Of a stretch of 64,000 bases of DNA, positions 10,991 to 22,934 are shown piece after piece. The notes under the pieces are model-generated. The model was given only the letters and a program-made list of their open reading frames with translations, made no database searches and was not told where the DNA came from. Position 1 is the first letter of the stretch, and each line of letters begins with the position of its first letter. The position numbers and the translations under genes were made by a program. This stretch comes from Cristatella mucedo (Eukaryota > Bryozoa > Phylactolaemata > Cristatellidae): NCBI GenBank assembly GCA_009760855.2, contig WPIO01000025.1, positions 4,568,501 through 4,632,500 on the forward strand, read 5' to 3'.

Positions 10991-13560
10991 CATGCTGAAG
11001 TAATTTATCAACTTAATATTTAGAGTGTGCCTCTCTATTCTTCTTATAATTCGCATAACGTCTCAGAACAGTGGAACACGAAGGCAGGAGTCGCTGAGCG
11101 CTTTTATATTGTTACAGAACATTAATTTTATTCTATACACGGAATTCGAGGCTGGGGCTGAATGAATTCAGTCGATGTATCGCGGTGTAGCGAAAGTGAT
11201 CATAATAAATGCACGGCGTGATCTCAAAGTGAATAAGACCAGCATTTCAGATGCTAGTGATTCGCACTTCGGATAATTGGTCGTGCGAGCTCTAGTTCCA
11301 AGTTGAAAGTGATTAATAAAGTAAAGCTGGACGGATTCAACAGCTAATTTATACAGCGCCAGAACAAGAGCAGCAGCAGCAGCTGCTGCACTGCCGCTCG
11401 CAGCGAGGGATAAAGATGTGCCTGCTGCAGGGCTTCAACCCACAAGCTGGGTCGTGAGGTGCGAGTTATCCGAAGAAAGTAGCAGTGCAGTGATTGTTGC
11501 TGTGTGGTGATTGCTGTGGCGCCCTTTAACCCTGGGCTTAACTATTTCAAAACCACTAAGTTCCCCTGTTTCAATAGTAACCCAATCTGAGCTTCGTCTC
11601 GCATCTTTATTCTGTCGGTGCGTTCAGTAATTCCTCAAGCTCCACAATGCCTGACCGCACTGCAGGCGTTTCGCTACTGTCGCTGCGTAGTTAGTGTAGC
11701 GCTGTTAGAATTAATAAGATTATGGACTTATGCACGGATAAGGTGCCAACGTGTCCTGGCCCTTGGATTAACTTTAAAGTGTCATAGCGAGTGACTAATG
11801 CGGCGGCCACCAACCTTTCCATGATTAGCCAGCTTCCCGGCCATTTCATTGGCTACGGGATGTCGTATACACGGGTGCATATGAGCAGCAGCAGCTCGTG
11901 TCAAGAGATCAGTAGCTCCTACACGAATTCACGTGTCTCAAGGTTACTTACTCATGCGCACTCACAGTTATACCGAGCTGACACCGGCACCGCACAGGAC
12001 CGCGAGAGTCTGAAGGAGGCACGTGCCATCGGGTGGGTGCTGCATGTACCTGCTGATCGGTAGCCAGCAAAGCAAAATATGTCTGGGGCTGTAAAAAAAA
12101 AAAGTAATGCAGTAGAATACTAAGCTAGGTTCACATAGAACTGTAGCATCCCAGTGGATATCGAAGTACAAGAGCATTGGTGAATGAACGGGGTTAGCTT
12201 GCCCACAAGGGAAAAAGTGAAACTTATGGGGTTACTAGAATAAATGATGATAAGACAGCGAGATGAAAAAAAAAATTAGGAATGAGGGAAGGCTCAAAAT
12301 ACTAAGAAAGTATGGTAGTAGTCGTAGAGCTTATTTGCTTAATAGTTGTTTCACCCTAGTCAACTTTTATAGATCAATTAATAAACTCTACTTATTAAAA
12401 GGTAACTTCCCGGGTATTTTACGTAGCATGAACTTATAGGTGCCATTTTCCATGAGCTTCCATGACCAAAGTCTGGTAAGGGAGAAATTTCACATAAAGC
12501 GATTAGATTTTGGTAAATTACAAAAATGTACCTTACCCCTGCACTCCAAGGAAATTTCCTAGTGAGTATTTCAAGCAATAAGTAGAGAGAAATGAAGACT
12601 TTTGAGAAAGCAGCTACGAGTTAGTGGCGAAGAGCAGCAGGAAAGAGATGCTGTTAGCGCCGGCTTGAGTCACGTTAGAAACTTGCAGACTGAATGCTGG
12701 CACTCTCAAGTCTAAAAATATCTTCTGCAAATATACCTGAAAGTAAGAGCCAGCTAATTTTTGGCTCTGATTGATATTAATTTATATCTGATTTATATCT
12801 TATAGCTGAGGGCACGAGATCCATGCTGCAGCAGCTGCAGCAGAGCTAAGATAGTTTTGATGAAACAAAACAGTGACGGGCCTTGCGTCTTTCGCTTATA
12901 CCCACTGCCCAGCAAGGGAGCGTCACGAAATTACATACGGCTTGACTTAATAGATTTGTAATCTTATTGGGACCTGTGCATCGTGACACTTTATGTTGAC
13001 ATTCGTAATAACTGAGGCCATACATAGCCTGACTCCTAACGTCATTTGGTGCTTGCCTATAGAGCTGCAGTGATGTCACGTCTCATTTGATGAGTATAAA
13101 AAGCTGATGACTATTTGCATTTCCGGAGACGATTATGTCATCAATTAGCACATCGAGGTTACGAGCACGAAACTCTGGTCATACGGTGGATTTAATCTAG
13201 GCACTGCTTTATTCTTGCTTCTCTATTTGGTGCATACGTCACCAAGACTTGGGAGGCAATCGAAGATGGATGGGAGACCGACGAAGCTGAGCATAGTTCT
13301 GCATTTCGTTAAGATAGACGGAGCCCGCGACCCACAAACTAATAATAGTTGCTCTAAATGGCACGCCTTCTTCACAGCTTTGAAGTAATTGCAAATTATA
13401 ATGAGTTGTGGCAGACCTGCTTAACTTTTACACGGAAACTCCGAAACTAAAAAGTAAGTCCAATTTGGACTTTATAGCCCAGCACTCCATAGAGTCAGCC
13501 TGCAGCCGGTTTATAACAAACTTGTCAGAAATGCTGACGTAAGCGGAGACTGTCGCTTAG
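10991..13560. other. Intergenic DNA upstream of THOC2, no gene recognised
   Basis: No gene is recognised. There is a short CAG/CTG inverted tract near 11370-11400. Faint LINE-B similarity occurs at 11940-12070 and 12800-13200 (minus), including gagggcacgag and cgaggttacgagcacg motifs also present in better copies. The ORFs here are short and without domains. Confidence 0.5.
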
Positions 13561-13564
13561 TTTC

Positions 13565-14440
13565 GCTGGATCTCGTGGCAGTGTTAGATAACATTGATCA
13601 CAAAGTCTTTCTTGTGTGCCAATCATCTCGTCCGAGCGTCACTGGCACTACACTGCAATGGTTTAGGTCCTGTCTGGCTGGAAAATTTAAGAGCATTGGT
13701 GTCAAAAGGCAGCAGTCATCCGAAAGGCCTTCAAAGCATAGGTTACCCTGTAGATCTATGATTGGTTCAGTTTAAGCTACGTAACATAGAAAAAATTTGG
13801 GCTGGCTTAGATCAGGAAACCCCGGCCAAGCTGGTACATTTATGTGTGACACCCCGTCTTGACTTTTGTAACTCACTAACTGCAGGTCTTCCGGCAGTGC
13901 AACAGAAAGCTTACACTTGGTGCGAAACTCTGCAGTTAGGCTTGTCTATAGCGAAAGTCACAACTGCCACATTACATCAAGTCTCACTGACTTGCACTGG
14001 CACCACATCAAGCAGCATATCACCTTCCACGTGACTCTGAGACTCTATTTAATGTCCCTTCATTGTCTTGCTGTGGCTAACATTCAAAAAGTACTTTCGT
14101 CTCAAGTTTCACACGATATCACGCTCTCTTCTGACTTTCAAGTTGTAAAGCAGCGTCTCTCACCAATCCCAAATCATTTTGAGACCAAGCCTTCCATTCC
14201 TATGCTCCCAAAGCCCGGGAATCCCTATCGACTGAAGTCACGATGTCAACCGACTTTAGGACATTTAATAATGCTCTAAAAACCTACTTGTTTCTCACAC
14301 CATTTGCGTCGCATCCGTGTCAATCGTAATTTTCTGGCCAATCGCAACTGAAATGGGGTACGCTATTTATAACCAATTCCCATGCTTCCTTTCCAGCATA
14401 AGTAAAGTGCCTAGTAAAGATTAGCTCTTTTCAGGCGTAA
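13565..14440 (+). mobile_element. LINE-A (CR1/L2-like) relic, plus strand
   Basis: Decayed reverse transcriptase pieces read LDLVAVLDNIDHKVF (the motif with catalytic Asp is altered) and TTLQWFRSCLAGKF. They are followed by PRLDFCNSLTAGLP, NSAVRLVYSESHNCHITSSL and DLHWHHIKQHI. The element ends with the family tail (aagtaaagtgcctagtaaag). Frames are shifted several times, so it is dead. Confidence 0.75.
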
Positions 14441-14708
14441 TACAAATATACTATTTCAACTCATGCCAAAGTTCCCACCGCTTGCTGGAGAACGTGGCTG
14501 TAAAGGCTGTACAAAAACAGACATTACTGAGAGTTCAGTTAACTCAATCGTTGAGATCAGTGTAATCCAGGGAGGTGGCAAGTGAACCGTCAGCTAAGTC
14601 GACGACGGCTTTCTCCTAAGCATTCTGTGAGTGGAGCGAACAGCACAATATTAAGAAAGAACCGCGTAAACTTCCTGCGAGAAGAAAGGCAGGATTGAAG
14701 GATATTAT

Positions 14709-14780
14709 AAATTTGATGACCTTGACCTCGGAAATCACAAACGAACACCTTAACCTCTGGATCAAACCAAGGCTGCAGGA
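14709..14780 (-). mobile_element. SINE-1 head fragment, minus strand
   Basis: gatgaccttgacctcgg, aacaccttaacc and tctggatcaaacca match the reverse complement of the SINE-1 tRNA-like head (tggtttggtccagcggttaa). No tail is preserved. Confidence 0.5.
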
Positions 14781-15024
14781 TCAAAGGAGGACCAAAGAGA
14801 AAGCAACCGTGCAAACCGGCTCGATGTTAGCCTGATGCCAGTGTACACGGTGAGTCGTGCTTCCTACTTGCTTCATACCTACGTCGGTCCATCTTCCGTC
14901 TTTCTTTTGGTAGCAAGTTTACACGATTAGTCTTTCTCTAAGTCTTACTTCCTATCACTCCACCACTGGTAATCATGGGAAAATTACTTTTATTAGGGAG
15001 GTAGGAAATGGCCCTATATAGAGG

Positions 15025-15184
15025 TATATAATTCGTTTGTATAGCCCCCCAAGAGAACTTAGTCTCTATCCAGGAGCTTCACATATGCCGCCGGGCTCGA
15101 GCCCACCACTTCGGTCATCAAAGGTATTCACATTGATTTTGATCGTTGAAGGCGAGTACCTTACCCTCTGGGCCAAACCAGGGC
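15025..15184 (-). mobile_element. SINE-1, near full length, minus strand
   Basis: It has a LINE-A-like tail at 15025-15080 (attcgtttgtatagcccccc) and the tRNA-like head reading out at 15150-15184. The B-box region is gggctcgagccc. The head-to-tail layout equals the copies at 42890 and 50656. Confidence 0.8.
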
Positions 15185-15189
15185 GGCAG

Positions 15190-16175
15190 TAACGGCAACT
15201 TAGCTGTGCTTCACAGCAATCGAATTGAAGATTTGATGAGCAGAAACCTCATTTTTGCGTCCTTCTAAATTGAGAATTTTAGTAAGCTTAGAATTCTTTG
15301 TAATTCTGCAATGCGACTATTCACTCAGACGATTACTGTATGCTACTCCTTGGGCTTGAATAATCCGTAGATCTGTGGGCCGTCTAAGTAGAAAGTGATC
15401 TTAGTAGCCAGAATTATGCGTTCACGAGTTGGTATGCATGAATAGAATAATAATTAGAATAATCTTTTGACGAGTTTTCTTGTCACACAGCTCAACCAGC
15501 GGTGAGGACTGACACCAATCAAGTCTGAGAGCTGAGGGAGCCATTTGACGAACCAAGACCTGAGATAGTACCCAAGATGTCTGGGTAAATCTTGTGATCG
15601 CTGAAATTAGTGAAAGCTGAAAAAGTACTACTTTCCATGCGAAACTTTCAAGTCGACGAAAACTAGTGGCACGCTATTCTCTTTGGTTCAACGAAAGTCA
15701 ATTATTACATGGGCAGATCAGATCAACCACAAATCACACATTCACATACTATATTCTTTTATCTGGTGGTTAAAGCTTTATTGCCCTATAAAAATTGCTT
15801 GTTCTGCCAAATAGCTGCATTTGGAAACGCTCTCTGGAATTAATTAGGCTCAGTCAGCATTTAGGCTCTGCAAGAGTCAACCCTTGAGCGGCACAATAAC
15901 GTCAGAAGTAGTTTGACATAGCAATTGCATGAGTTCTTCAGCACGACTTTCAATTTTGCTGCCAATTAATAAAAAGTATAGGCGAAAGTTGTGCCACCTC
16001 ATTCGTCAAAAGTATTTGGTGATCATCGTTGTTTGTACTCAAAGTATGCTAAAAAGTCATCTAATGGAATTGCACTTCAGCAGGTTTCGGGCAAATATAA
16101 CCGCTCGCTACTACCATAATTGCTTGTGGAATCTTAGCATAAAGAGAGACTAACCCACGAAGAAGTGACAACACG
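15190..16175. other. Intergenic DNA, nothing recognised
   Basis: This is AT-rich sequence without an exon, repeat tail or structured RNA that I can support. Confidence 0.4.
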
Positions 16176-16179
16176 TCGC

Positions 16180-16350
16180 ACTGGTTTGGTCCAGCGGTTA
16201 AGGTGCTCGCCTTTAACGACCGAGTTTAAGGTGAATGTATTTGATGACCGAGGTCGTGGGCTGAAGCCCCGTGCCACGTGTGAATTGCCCGAGTAGAGAG
16301 ATTAAGTTCTCATAGGGCGCTATAAAAACACATTTTATTTATTTATTAAA
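16180..16350 (+). mobile_element. SINE-1, plus strand
   Basis: The tRNA-like head tggtttggtccagcggttaa starts the element; the A-box region reads ggttaaggtgctcgcc. A short internal insertion precedes gaggtcgtgggctgaagccc. The tail agagattaagttctcatagg and a TTTATTTATT end follow. Confidence 0.85.
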
Positions 16351-16691
16351 CCAGTTTAAATCTAAATTTTTGCAATCTAACTATGAGTGACCGCCTCTTT
16401 AATTAGCAAGATCATCGGAAAGCGAATGACTAAAAGCAGCAAAAAGCATGTCGAATATGTCCAAGAACATCATTATAATCAAGGAATTTTGGTCGAGTTG
16501 TCTTAAAAAGTTGGACCGTGTCAATGCAGCTTAAATACTGGTGTTGAAATTTGATAGTCAAGATAGACTGCTTAGAGCCCTGAACTAATCGTCCACCTAA
16601 AATTTCAGATGAACGATTGAAAGGGAATGAGCTGCTGCGTAAGCTGGGGAACAATCATCAGTGCATGCATTGCAAAGAAGGCCTGACGGTA
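16351..16691. other. Intergenic DNA, nothing recognised
   Basis: No coding or repeat signal is seen between the SINE-1 copy and the solo LTR. Confidence 0.4.
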
Positions 16692-16695
16692 AGAG

Positions 16696-17982
16696 TGTAG
16701 CGCCTTGCTGGCCTTGGCTTAATTTTAGCGCGAACAAGAGCTGTTCGGCGGCGGGCATGAACTCCTTTGTCCTGCAGCCGTGAGCCAGAGAGGAGCGCCA
16801 GTGCGGTTAGAGAGCAAGAGCTTAAGAGCAAGCCAGGAAGCTCTGAGACCAGTGGTTGCGATTCGGCCTTTAGAATTGGTCCGATACCCGCGGGAGCTGG
16901 TGATTGATGTTGGCTGGCCTGTCAACCTCCGCCATCACTCTGTCCAAAAGGAATCGTCTGGAACCTATTCGCCATTCAAGCTGGACAGAGGTGCCATTCC
17001 AGTGGCCTAGTGACGGTATTAATTCCTTACCGTAATGGGCCATGGTGTCGGGCCCAATACCACTAAGCTCTTGCCCCATTGTCTCAGCTAAGTATTTAAG
17101 AGTCGAGCGACGCTCGCTCTTGGTCTTTTGTTCGGCTCCACGCTTCGACGCCGTCGGACTCGTTTCTCTGAAAGCGAGGGAGGAGGTCGGGCTGCTCGCC
17201 GGCAATGGACGGAACAAGACGAGGCAGCGCTAGAAGGATTCGGTGGACTCCACCGAATACGGTCGTATCGCGCCCGAGCTGGCATTTTGGGCTTCTTTTG
17301 TGTTTTGTGTGTGCGCGCTCGCACGTGGTCTCGGCATAAGGATTTGCCGGTGCGAGCTAGATGTAGTTGGTGTGCGTAGGGTATTCCTGCCGCAAGGTGG
17401 AAATGGAGTCCTAGTTCTCCGGTTAGGGTTTAGGCTCCGGTTGGAGCTCCGTCTATATGGGTCGTTCCCCACTATAGACGTAAGTAGCCTAAGTGTGGAG
17501 ACGTGTTTCCTCCGCAAGATTGCTTGAGGTGGCGTGTGTGGGGTATTCCTGCCGCAAGGTGGAAACGGAGTCCTAGTTCTCAGTTTAGGGTTTAGGCTCC
17601 GGTTTGGGCTCCGTCTATTTGGGTCGTTCCCCACTATAGATGTAAGTAGCCTCAGTGTGGAGACGTATTCCCTCCGCAAGAGCGTTTGTGCGGTTGAGAG
17701 CGTGTGAGGAATGTGGAGATAAAACTGAGCTAGACGCGCAGCGACTTTGTGCGCTTGCGAATAAAGCTCAGTAAAATCCCCAATTTGTGTGTCTCGCTTT
17801 CCAATTCACGCCGCGGACTCATAACCCCCTTTAGTAACGGTAAGTAGGTCAGCGCCAGAAACGCTCCTTTCGTGACGGCTAGCTTAATGCGCGTAGGCGC
17901 GCACTGAACGGCATTAGGCGTTATGTTACGCCGCTAGATAAGCGGCAGGTCAAGCCTACTCCGCCGAGACTTCGGCGTTACA
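16696..17982 (+). mobile_element. Solo LTR of an LTR retrotransposon, 1287 bp
   Basis: The element begins TGTAGCGCC and ends GGCGTTACA, so its ends are short imperfect inverted repeats of the TG..CA type used by retroviral-type integrases. It is flanked by a 4-bp direct repeat AGAG (16692-16695 and 17983-17986), a target-site duplication. Inside are a TATA-like agtatttaag at 17091-17100, an AATAAA poly(A) signal at 17760-17765 and a 162-bp tandem duplication at 17372-17695. No gag or pol lies beside it, so it is a solo LTR left by recombination. The duplication length would suit a Ty3/Gypsy-type element, but the family cannot be fixed from an LTR alone. Confidence 0.82.
17372..17695 (+). repeat. 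162-bp tandem duplication inside the solo LTR
   Basis: gtattcctgccgcaaggtgg occurs at 17381 and again at 17543, a period of 162 bp. The two units remain about nine tenths identical through ggtcgttccccactatagac. Each unit holds a gggtttaggctccggtt block. Confidence 0.88.
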
Positions 17983-17989
17983 AGAGTAC

Positions 17990-18045
17990 GCGATTGTGTT
18001 TAAGGAGGTCCAAGTTGCAAGCTGTAGAAATTTCACCAACCAATT
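17990..18045. other. Flank of solo LTR
   Basis: This is short unique sequence between the LTR and the next LINE-A tail. Confidence 0.3.
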
Positions 18046-18047
18046 TG

Positions 18048-18135
18048 CAACAATATTAATAAATAATAATAATAAACGTGATATAATTTCCTCAGAGAAC
18101 TCAATATCTTTCTAGGCACTTTACATTTGCTGCAA
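18048..18135 (-). mobile_element. LINE-A tail fragment, minus strand
   Basis: aataataataataaacgtga followed by tttcctcagagaactcaata and taggcactttacatttgctg is the reverse complement of the LINE-A 3' end. Confidence 0.75.
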
Positions 18136-19810
18136 AGGAACCACGATCGCGAAACCGTACCTGTGGCCGTAACGGTGGCAGCGACCGTAACAGTGGCAGC
18201 AACCGCAGCAGTGGCCCAGTGGCCCCTAAATCCACAGATAGCACATAGGATTAGTCGACCTGAAGTTAGCTGCAAAAATGTGTCTCCAGACGGGCGGAGT
18301 CCTCGTAAGTGAAATAGGATAAACAAACGATAGACTCTGACTTTGTAACCAAAAGAAATAATTGAAGGGCATTTCCGTGCAGCACAGGCATATGAGGCTC
18401 TGCACGTTTCCTAAAACTTTAATAAAAAAGATTTACTGCAGAGGACGCGTTTCGCAGTTGTAAGGTTAATTTTGCTGTTTCGAGACACTAGAAACAGAAC
18501 TTCAGCTCTGAGTATGAATAAGACTAGGACCACGTTACTTGATTTTGATAGAATTTAAATGGGTTAGTGTTTGGCCTCAAAACCCTTACATCTAGCGTTG
18601 TCAGAAAAATGAATCGCTAAGCTATTTGAAATGCACGAAATATTCGTTCTTTTGGCGTTTGCTCAAAATTCACTCTGACAAAGGTCCTGGCATCATAAGG
18701 TGAGGAAGACAGTGCACGACAGGCAACCACAAGTTCTCTGTCCTAGCGCTCGATTCGCGACAAAAAGTACCTCCTTCGCTACTGTCATCGGTAGTTTTAT
18801 TTCTGCAGCCGAGATCCAGGGGCAGAGGCTATTTCCCGCCACGCTCAGGCTACGCCGCCTCTAGCCACACCGCTGATCTAGGTCAAGACGGCAGTCTGGT
18901 TAAACCTCTTTATATAATATCGCATGCGCCGCACAAAGGGGAACTAAACAAGTCTGCAGGGTGGATCCTACACAAAGTAAAAACTATATGGGCGCGAGAT
19001 GACGCCGAAAGCGACAACAAACGTGTCAGTTGCTCAGTCGGCTTTCGGAGTCCCGCCGTTGCACCGACTCCGTCCCAACAGTACAAGCATACGCCGTCAA
19101 AGATACATTTTCATCTTATGGGCCCGACATGACATCTCAACCTCAAAGGTGAGTTTTGGTATGACACTCATATGCCTGAGTACTGTCAGGCCTCGCAGAA
19201 AACCAATGATCGCTCGACCTCAATGCGTTTTGAAAACAAAATGATATAGCCTTAACTGAAAATTTTGGATCGCCGCACAGCGTGTGTCGTATGGCGATAA
19301 TTGCAACATCCTATGCACATACATACAAGCACACTAGTCTTATAAAAACACAATAAAACAATTCGGTGGTCCAACTATGATAGGTAGAGAGGGAAAACAT
19401 ATTTTTGCTTAATATAATATACCCTCTCGCATGGACCGATGTAAGCAATAGGGTACCCAAGTCGAGAAGAAGAGTACAAGAGAAGATCGAACCCTAAATC
19501 CTTACAATTTTGAAACAGCCTGCTGAATGTGAAAGAGCGACATTTCCCTCCCAACCCAACAACTCATGAGCTTGGGCAGTATTCAGTTCTGATGGAAATG
19601 CAGGTTAGGATGCTCCGAAACAATCTTGATGACTCTGTCAGGTGTAGGATTTTCGCTTAGTAGAACGGGCGTAAGATCGACCCCCATGCCTGCCAGTTGT
19701 CGAAGGTAGAGCAGTTTCTCTTGATGGTCCTTTTCAGTGGTCTGAAATGAACGTAGATGACAAAACCCTAATCATCAGTGCCACAGAGCAATTGTGATGT
19801 AAGAAATAAA
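18136..19810. other. Intergenic DNA, nothing recognised
   Basis: There is a small imperfect repeat of gtggcagcgaccgtaacagtggcag type at 18170-18210. Otherwise no exon, SINE head or LINE segment is visible. Confidence 0.4.
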
Positions 19811-19814
19811 ATAG

Positions 19815-20200
19815 GTCACGCCATCTATATTCGTCTGTGACTCCACAAAGCCACAAGGACGAAGTGGGTGTCGTGCAGGAGAGTTTTTTTTTATAGGGCA
19901 TTCACAGTCTAATCGGCTTTCGGTGCGCATACGCTAGCAAACAGACTTCCTCTCATGCAACAGAGACAGTGAGAAGTATAGCTGAGTCAGGAGGGCAGTT
20001 GATGAAGTGAGCAGCTTAGAAGTAGTAGCTCAGGACGGCTAATAGCTATTATAATAATAACTCTGATAAAGCGCCCTCAGAGAACTCAATCCTTTTCTAG
20101 GTGCTTTACATTTGCTGAAAGGTTGTGCTACAGTCGGCAACAAAAGAGTAGATATCATTGTATAAGATTTTTGGAAGTGAGTTCCACAGTCTAGGAACTG
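19815..20200 (-). mobile_element. LINE-B 3' fragment interrupted by a LINE-A tail, minus strand
   Basis: The LINE-B 3' end (gtctgtgactccacaaagcc, acagtctaggaactgcagag) is split by a LINE-A tail at about 20050-20125 (ctcagagaactcaatccttt). The nesting shows that the LINE-A tail is the younger insertion. Confidence 0.75.
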
Positions 20201-20234
20201 CAGAGCAAAAGCCTAAGCCAAGTTAGTGCACGAG

Positions 20235-20342
20235 GTGCTAACTAAGCCTGCAGAGAGGTACTAACTCAGCCTGCAGAGAGGTGCTAACTTAGCCTGCAGA
20301 GAGGTGCTAACTCAGCCTGCAGAGAGGTGCTAACTCAGCCTG
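20235..20342. repeat. 23-bp minisatellite, about 4.7 units
   Basis: Units of gtgctaactcagcctgcaga plus gag repeat with a period of 23 bp and one or two substitutions each. Confidence 0.92.
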
Positions 20343-20639
20343 ATTTTGTTCACTACAGAAGTGCTCGCACAGCGATTAAAAAACTGAAGAGCCTTTGACA
20401 GAATCCTACAAGATGGGCTCACAATTCGTCTGCTTTTCTCTGCCTTTCTGTAATGAAAATTGCAACTGGTATAACACAACGCTTTTATCCAACCTTCCGT
20501 GGCTCTCCATCAAGTAGTGCATCGACTTTAAAAGTCCTGTCACTAACTATTAGGTCCATGTTCTTGCTTCGGCTCACCTATCTGAAATATTTGCTTAGTA
20601 CCTGCCTTATTCTCTCCTCTTACTCTGGTCAATGGCTCT

Positions 20640-20945
20640 AACCAGCCTTAAACACTTCGGAGACAGCATGTTCTGCCGACTATGGCTCATCCTTTTCAGC
20701 GGTCCTGAGCTGCTACTTCCATGCTACTCACTACCTCAACTGCTCTCCTGACTCTGCTATGCTTCCCACTTTCTCTTTCTTTCGTGAGACGAAGTCTGTT
20801 GGCTACCGAATGCGTACCGAAAGTCGCTTAGGCTGTAAGTGCACTATACAAAACTCTCCTGCTCTGCGTAACACCCACATAGTCTTTATGGCTTTGTGGA
20901 GTTACAGACGGAGATACATTGCATATTCAGTTCCAATGCACCTAC
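20640..20945 (+). mobile_element. LINE-B 3' fragment, plus strand
   Basis: ttctgccgactatggctcat, tgctacttccatgctactca and tttatggctttgtggagtta give the LINE-B 3' UTR in the opposite orientation to most copies in the window. Confidence 0.75.
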
Positions 20946-21089
20946 AGGCCGGGACATACCGACTGACATAATGGCATACCCTGACATGAAATTTGTTTTG
21001 TAAACAAAGCTAGAAATCCACCTGCTCGTCACAACATTTGGTTCGTCCACGTCTTTTTTGTACTTTTGCATGCCATGCTCAACTGTTTT

Positions 21090-21200
21090 TATAATAATAA
21101 TAACAACAATAATAATAAAATAATTGTTTTAGCACCCCCAGAAAACTCAATTTCTTTCTAGGCACTTTACGTTGGCTGCAAAGAAAGCACGATCGAATGG
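21090..21200 (-). mobile_element. LINE-A tail fragment, minus strand
   Basis: A run of AATAATAATAA followed by cagaaaactcaatttctttc and taggcactttacgttggctg marks the 3' end of a severely truncated LINE-A. Confidence 0.75.
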
Positions 21201-21299
21201 TTCGATTTTCGGAAGAGAATTCTGCAACAGACAAAAAACGCCAGTAAAACTCGGTGTCGGGAGGCAAGAAATTATAAATAATCAGTTGATATGCTTCCT

Positions 21300-22240
21300 T
21301 AATAATAATAATAATACATTTTTATAGCACCCTCAGAGAACTCAATCTCTTTCTAAGCACTTTACATTTGCTGCAAAGGAAGCATGATCGAATGGTTAGT
21401 GGTAGCATGCTCAAGGACAGCAAGCATAACGAGGTTAGAGGTGACATGCACAGGCTGAGCATGCAAATATGGTTAGAGGCAGTTTGCACAGTGTCAGCAC
21501 GCATAATCACATGAAGGACTAATAATATTGACCCACTAAATGCTATGATAAATAGATGCGTTTTTAGCTTCGTTTTAAATATGGTCTTGTCAGAGAATAT
21601 TGTGACGCCGGTCGGAAGTGAGGTCCAGGCTTTAGGAGCATACAAACTAAAGGCACGGTCTCCAAAGGATTTGAGGTTCATACGAGGTACAGGTAAACGA
21701 TTGGATTTCGAAAAGCCTGGTGGGGGAGTAAATCTGACAGGTAAAGAATGAAGGGTGTAAAAAAGTGTGAAGAAAAAAGTGAGTGATAGAACCTTGAAGT
21801 CGATGTGTTGCTTGACTGGAAGCCAGTGCAGGTCAGCTAGAATTGGTGTGATGCGGCAACTGTGACGCTCACGACAGACAAGCCTTGCTGCAGAGTTTTG
21901 CACCAGCTGTAAGCGTCTGATTGCTCAGGCCGGTAGGCCGGCAAGCAGTGAGTTACACAAGTCAAGACGAGATGTCACAAATGCATGGACTATGTCGGAT
22001 GTGGTGTGCCTGTCTAAACAAACTCGAATTTGAGCAATGTTATGTAGCTGAAAATAGGCAGACTTAACTGTGCAACTGATGCTGTCATCTAATAAAAGGT
22101 CATGCTTGGAATAAAATACCTATATTTCGTGCAGATTAAACAGATATGCTGGCTGAGCCGATTTTGAGAGCTAGGTTTTCCAATTTCTGAATCACACTTG
22201 GTTTACCCATAACTAGTAGGCTGGTTTTATCCTTTGCACT
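21300..22240 (-). mobile_element. LINE-A with best-preserved ORF2 C-terminus, minus strand
   Basis: The minus strand has a 193-codon open frame (21322-21903) reading MQNSAARLVCRERHSCRITP, ILADLHWLPVKQHIDFKVL and FGDRAFSLYAPKAWTSLPTG. This is the characteristic end of ORF2 in CR1/L2-clade LINEs. The reading frame runs through the 3' tail (ttagcaccctcagagaactc on plus) to an AATAAT repeat at 21301. It is 5'-truncated, with no reverse transcriptase core, as usual for such insertions. Confidence 0.88.
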
Positions 22241-22254
22241 ATGTATGAAGAGTT

Positions 22255-22345
22255 GAGAAAAAGACTTAGTTCTCTTAGGGTGCTATACAAATGTATTATG
22301 ATTATAATCATTATTATCATTATTACTATTATCATCATTATAAGA
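22255..22345 (+). mobile_element. LINE-A/SINE-1 tail fragment, plus strand
   Basis: gacttagttctcttagggtg and ctatacaaatgtattatgat run into ATTATTATC repeats. Without a head it cannot be assigned to LINE-A or SINE-1. Confidence 0.65.
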
Positions 22346-22930
22346 AGCACTTAACCGGATGGAGGACGTGGGGCTATGTGGACGCTGCCTTTAGGAGCTG
22401 TGCTTGAGCTCCGAAGCCTCCTATTGTATGCTGTATGCATGTTTTATGTATGCTGAAATGTATGCTGAATGATTTCAGGCAATGCGTTCTGCTGGAACTG
22501 TGGATCTTCCAAGTATCCAATTGGATCATGTACACCAAAAAAGTTGCTCACTAGATTAGCAGTCGTAACTAGGAACCTTCCTGCTATTTGAGCATCCCAG
22601 CAATGTTGGAAGAGGTTTGGACACATAAAAAGAAATTATGGCTTCTTTTCAGCACCCTTCATTCACCATGAACACAAGATACATTCCCTCACAATCAGCA
22701 AATCAGCAAAGACGTGCTACTAGAATTAAAAAATAAGGCTAGAGATACATGCTCAGTCCCAGCTGGCTGAATAAATAGTCCAAACTCACCATGTAGGCGT
22801 GCCTTCACTTTTTTTAAAGGAAGTATGTGCCCAAAGGAACAGACAGTAAGCAAGGAATGAATTTCCTTGCACGCGAGAGCTCCTAATATGGTGGGCATTT
22901 GCTGTAACCAATGCAAGATCACAATAGATA
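22346..22930. other. Intergenic DNA, nothing recognised
   Basis: I see no coding, SINE or LINE signal here. Confidence 0.35.
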
Positions 22931-22934
22931 GTAA

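Noticed and set aside
11791-12063. Plus-strand 90-codon ORF upstream of THOC2 as a divergent gene
   Set aside because: No domain or splice signals; part resembles degraded LINE-B.
17400-17620. gggtttagg motifs as an interstitial telomere tract
   Set aside because: Only single TTAGGG-like words, one per 162-bp unit inside the LTR, with no tandem array.
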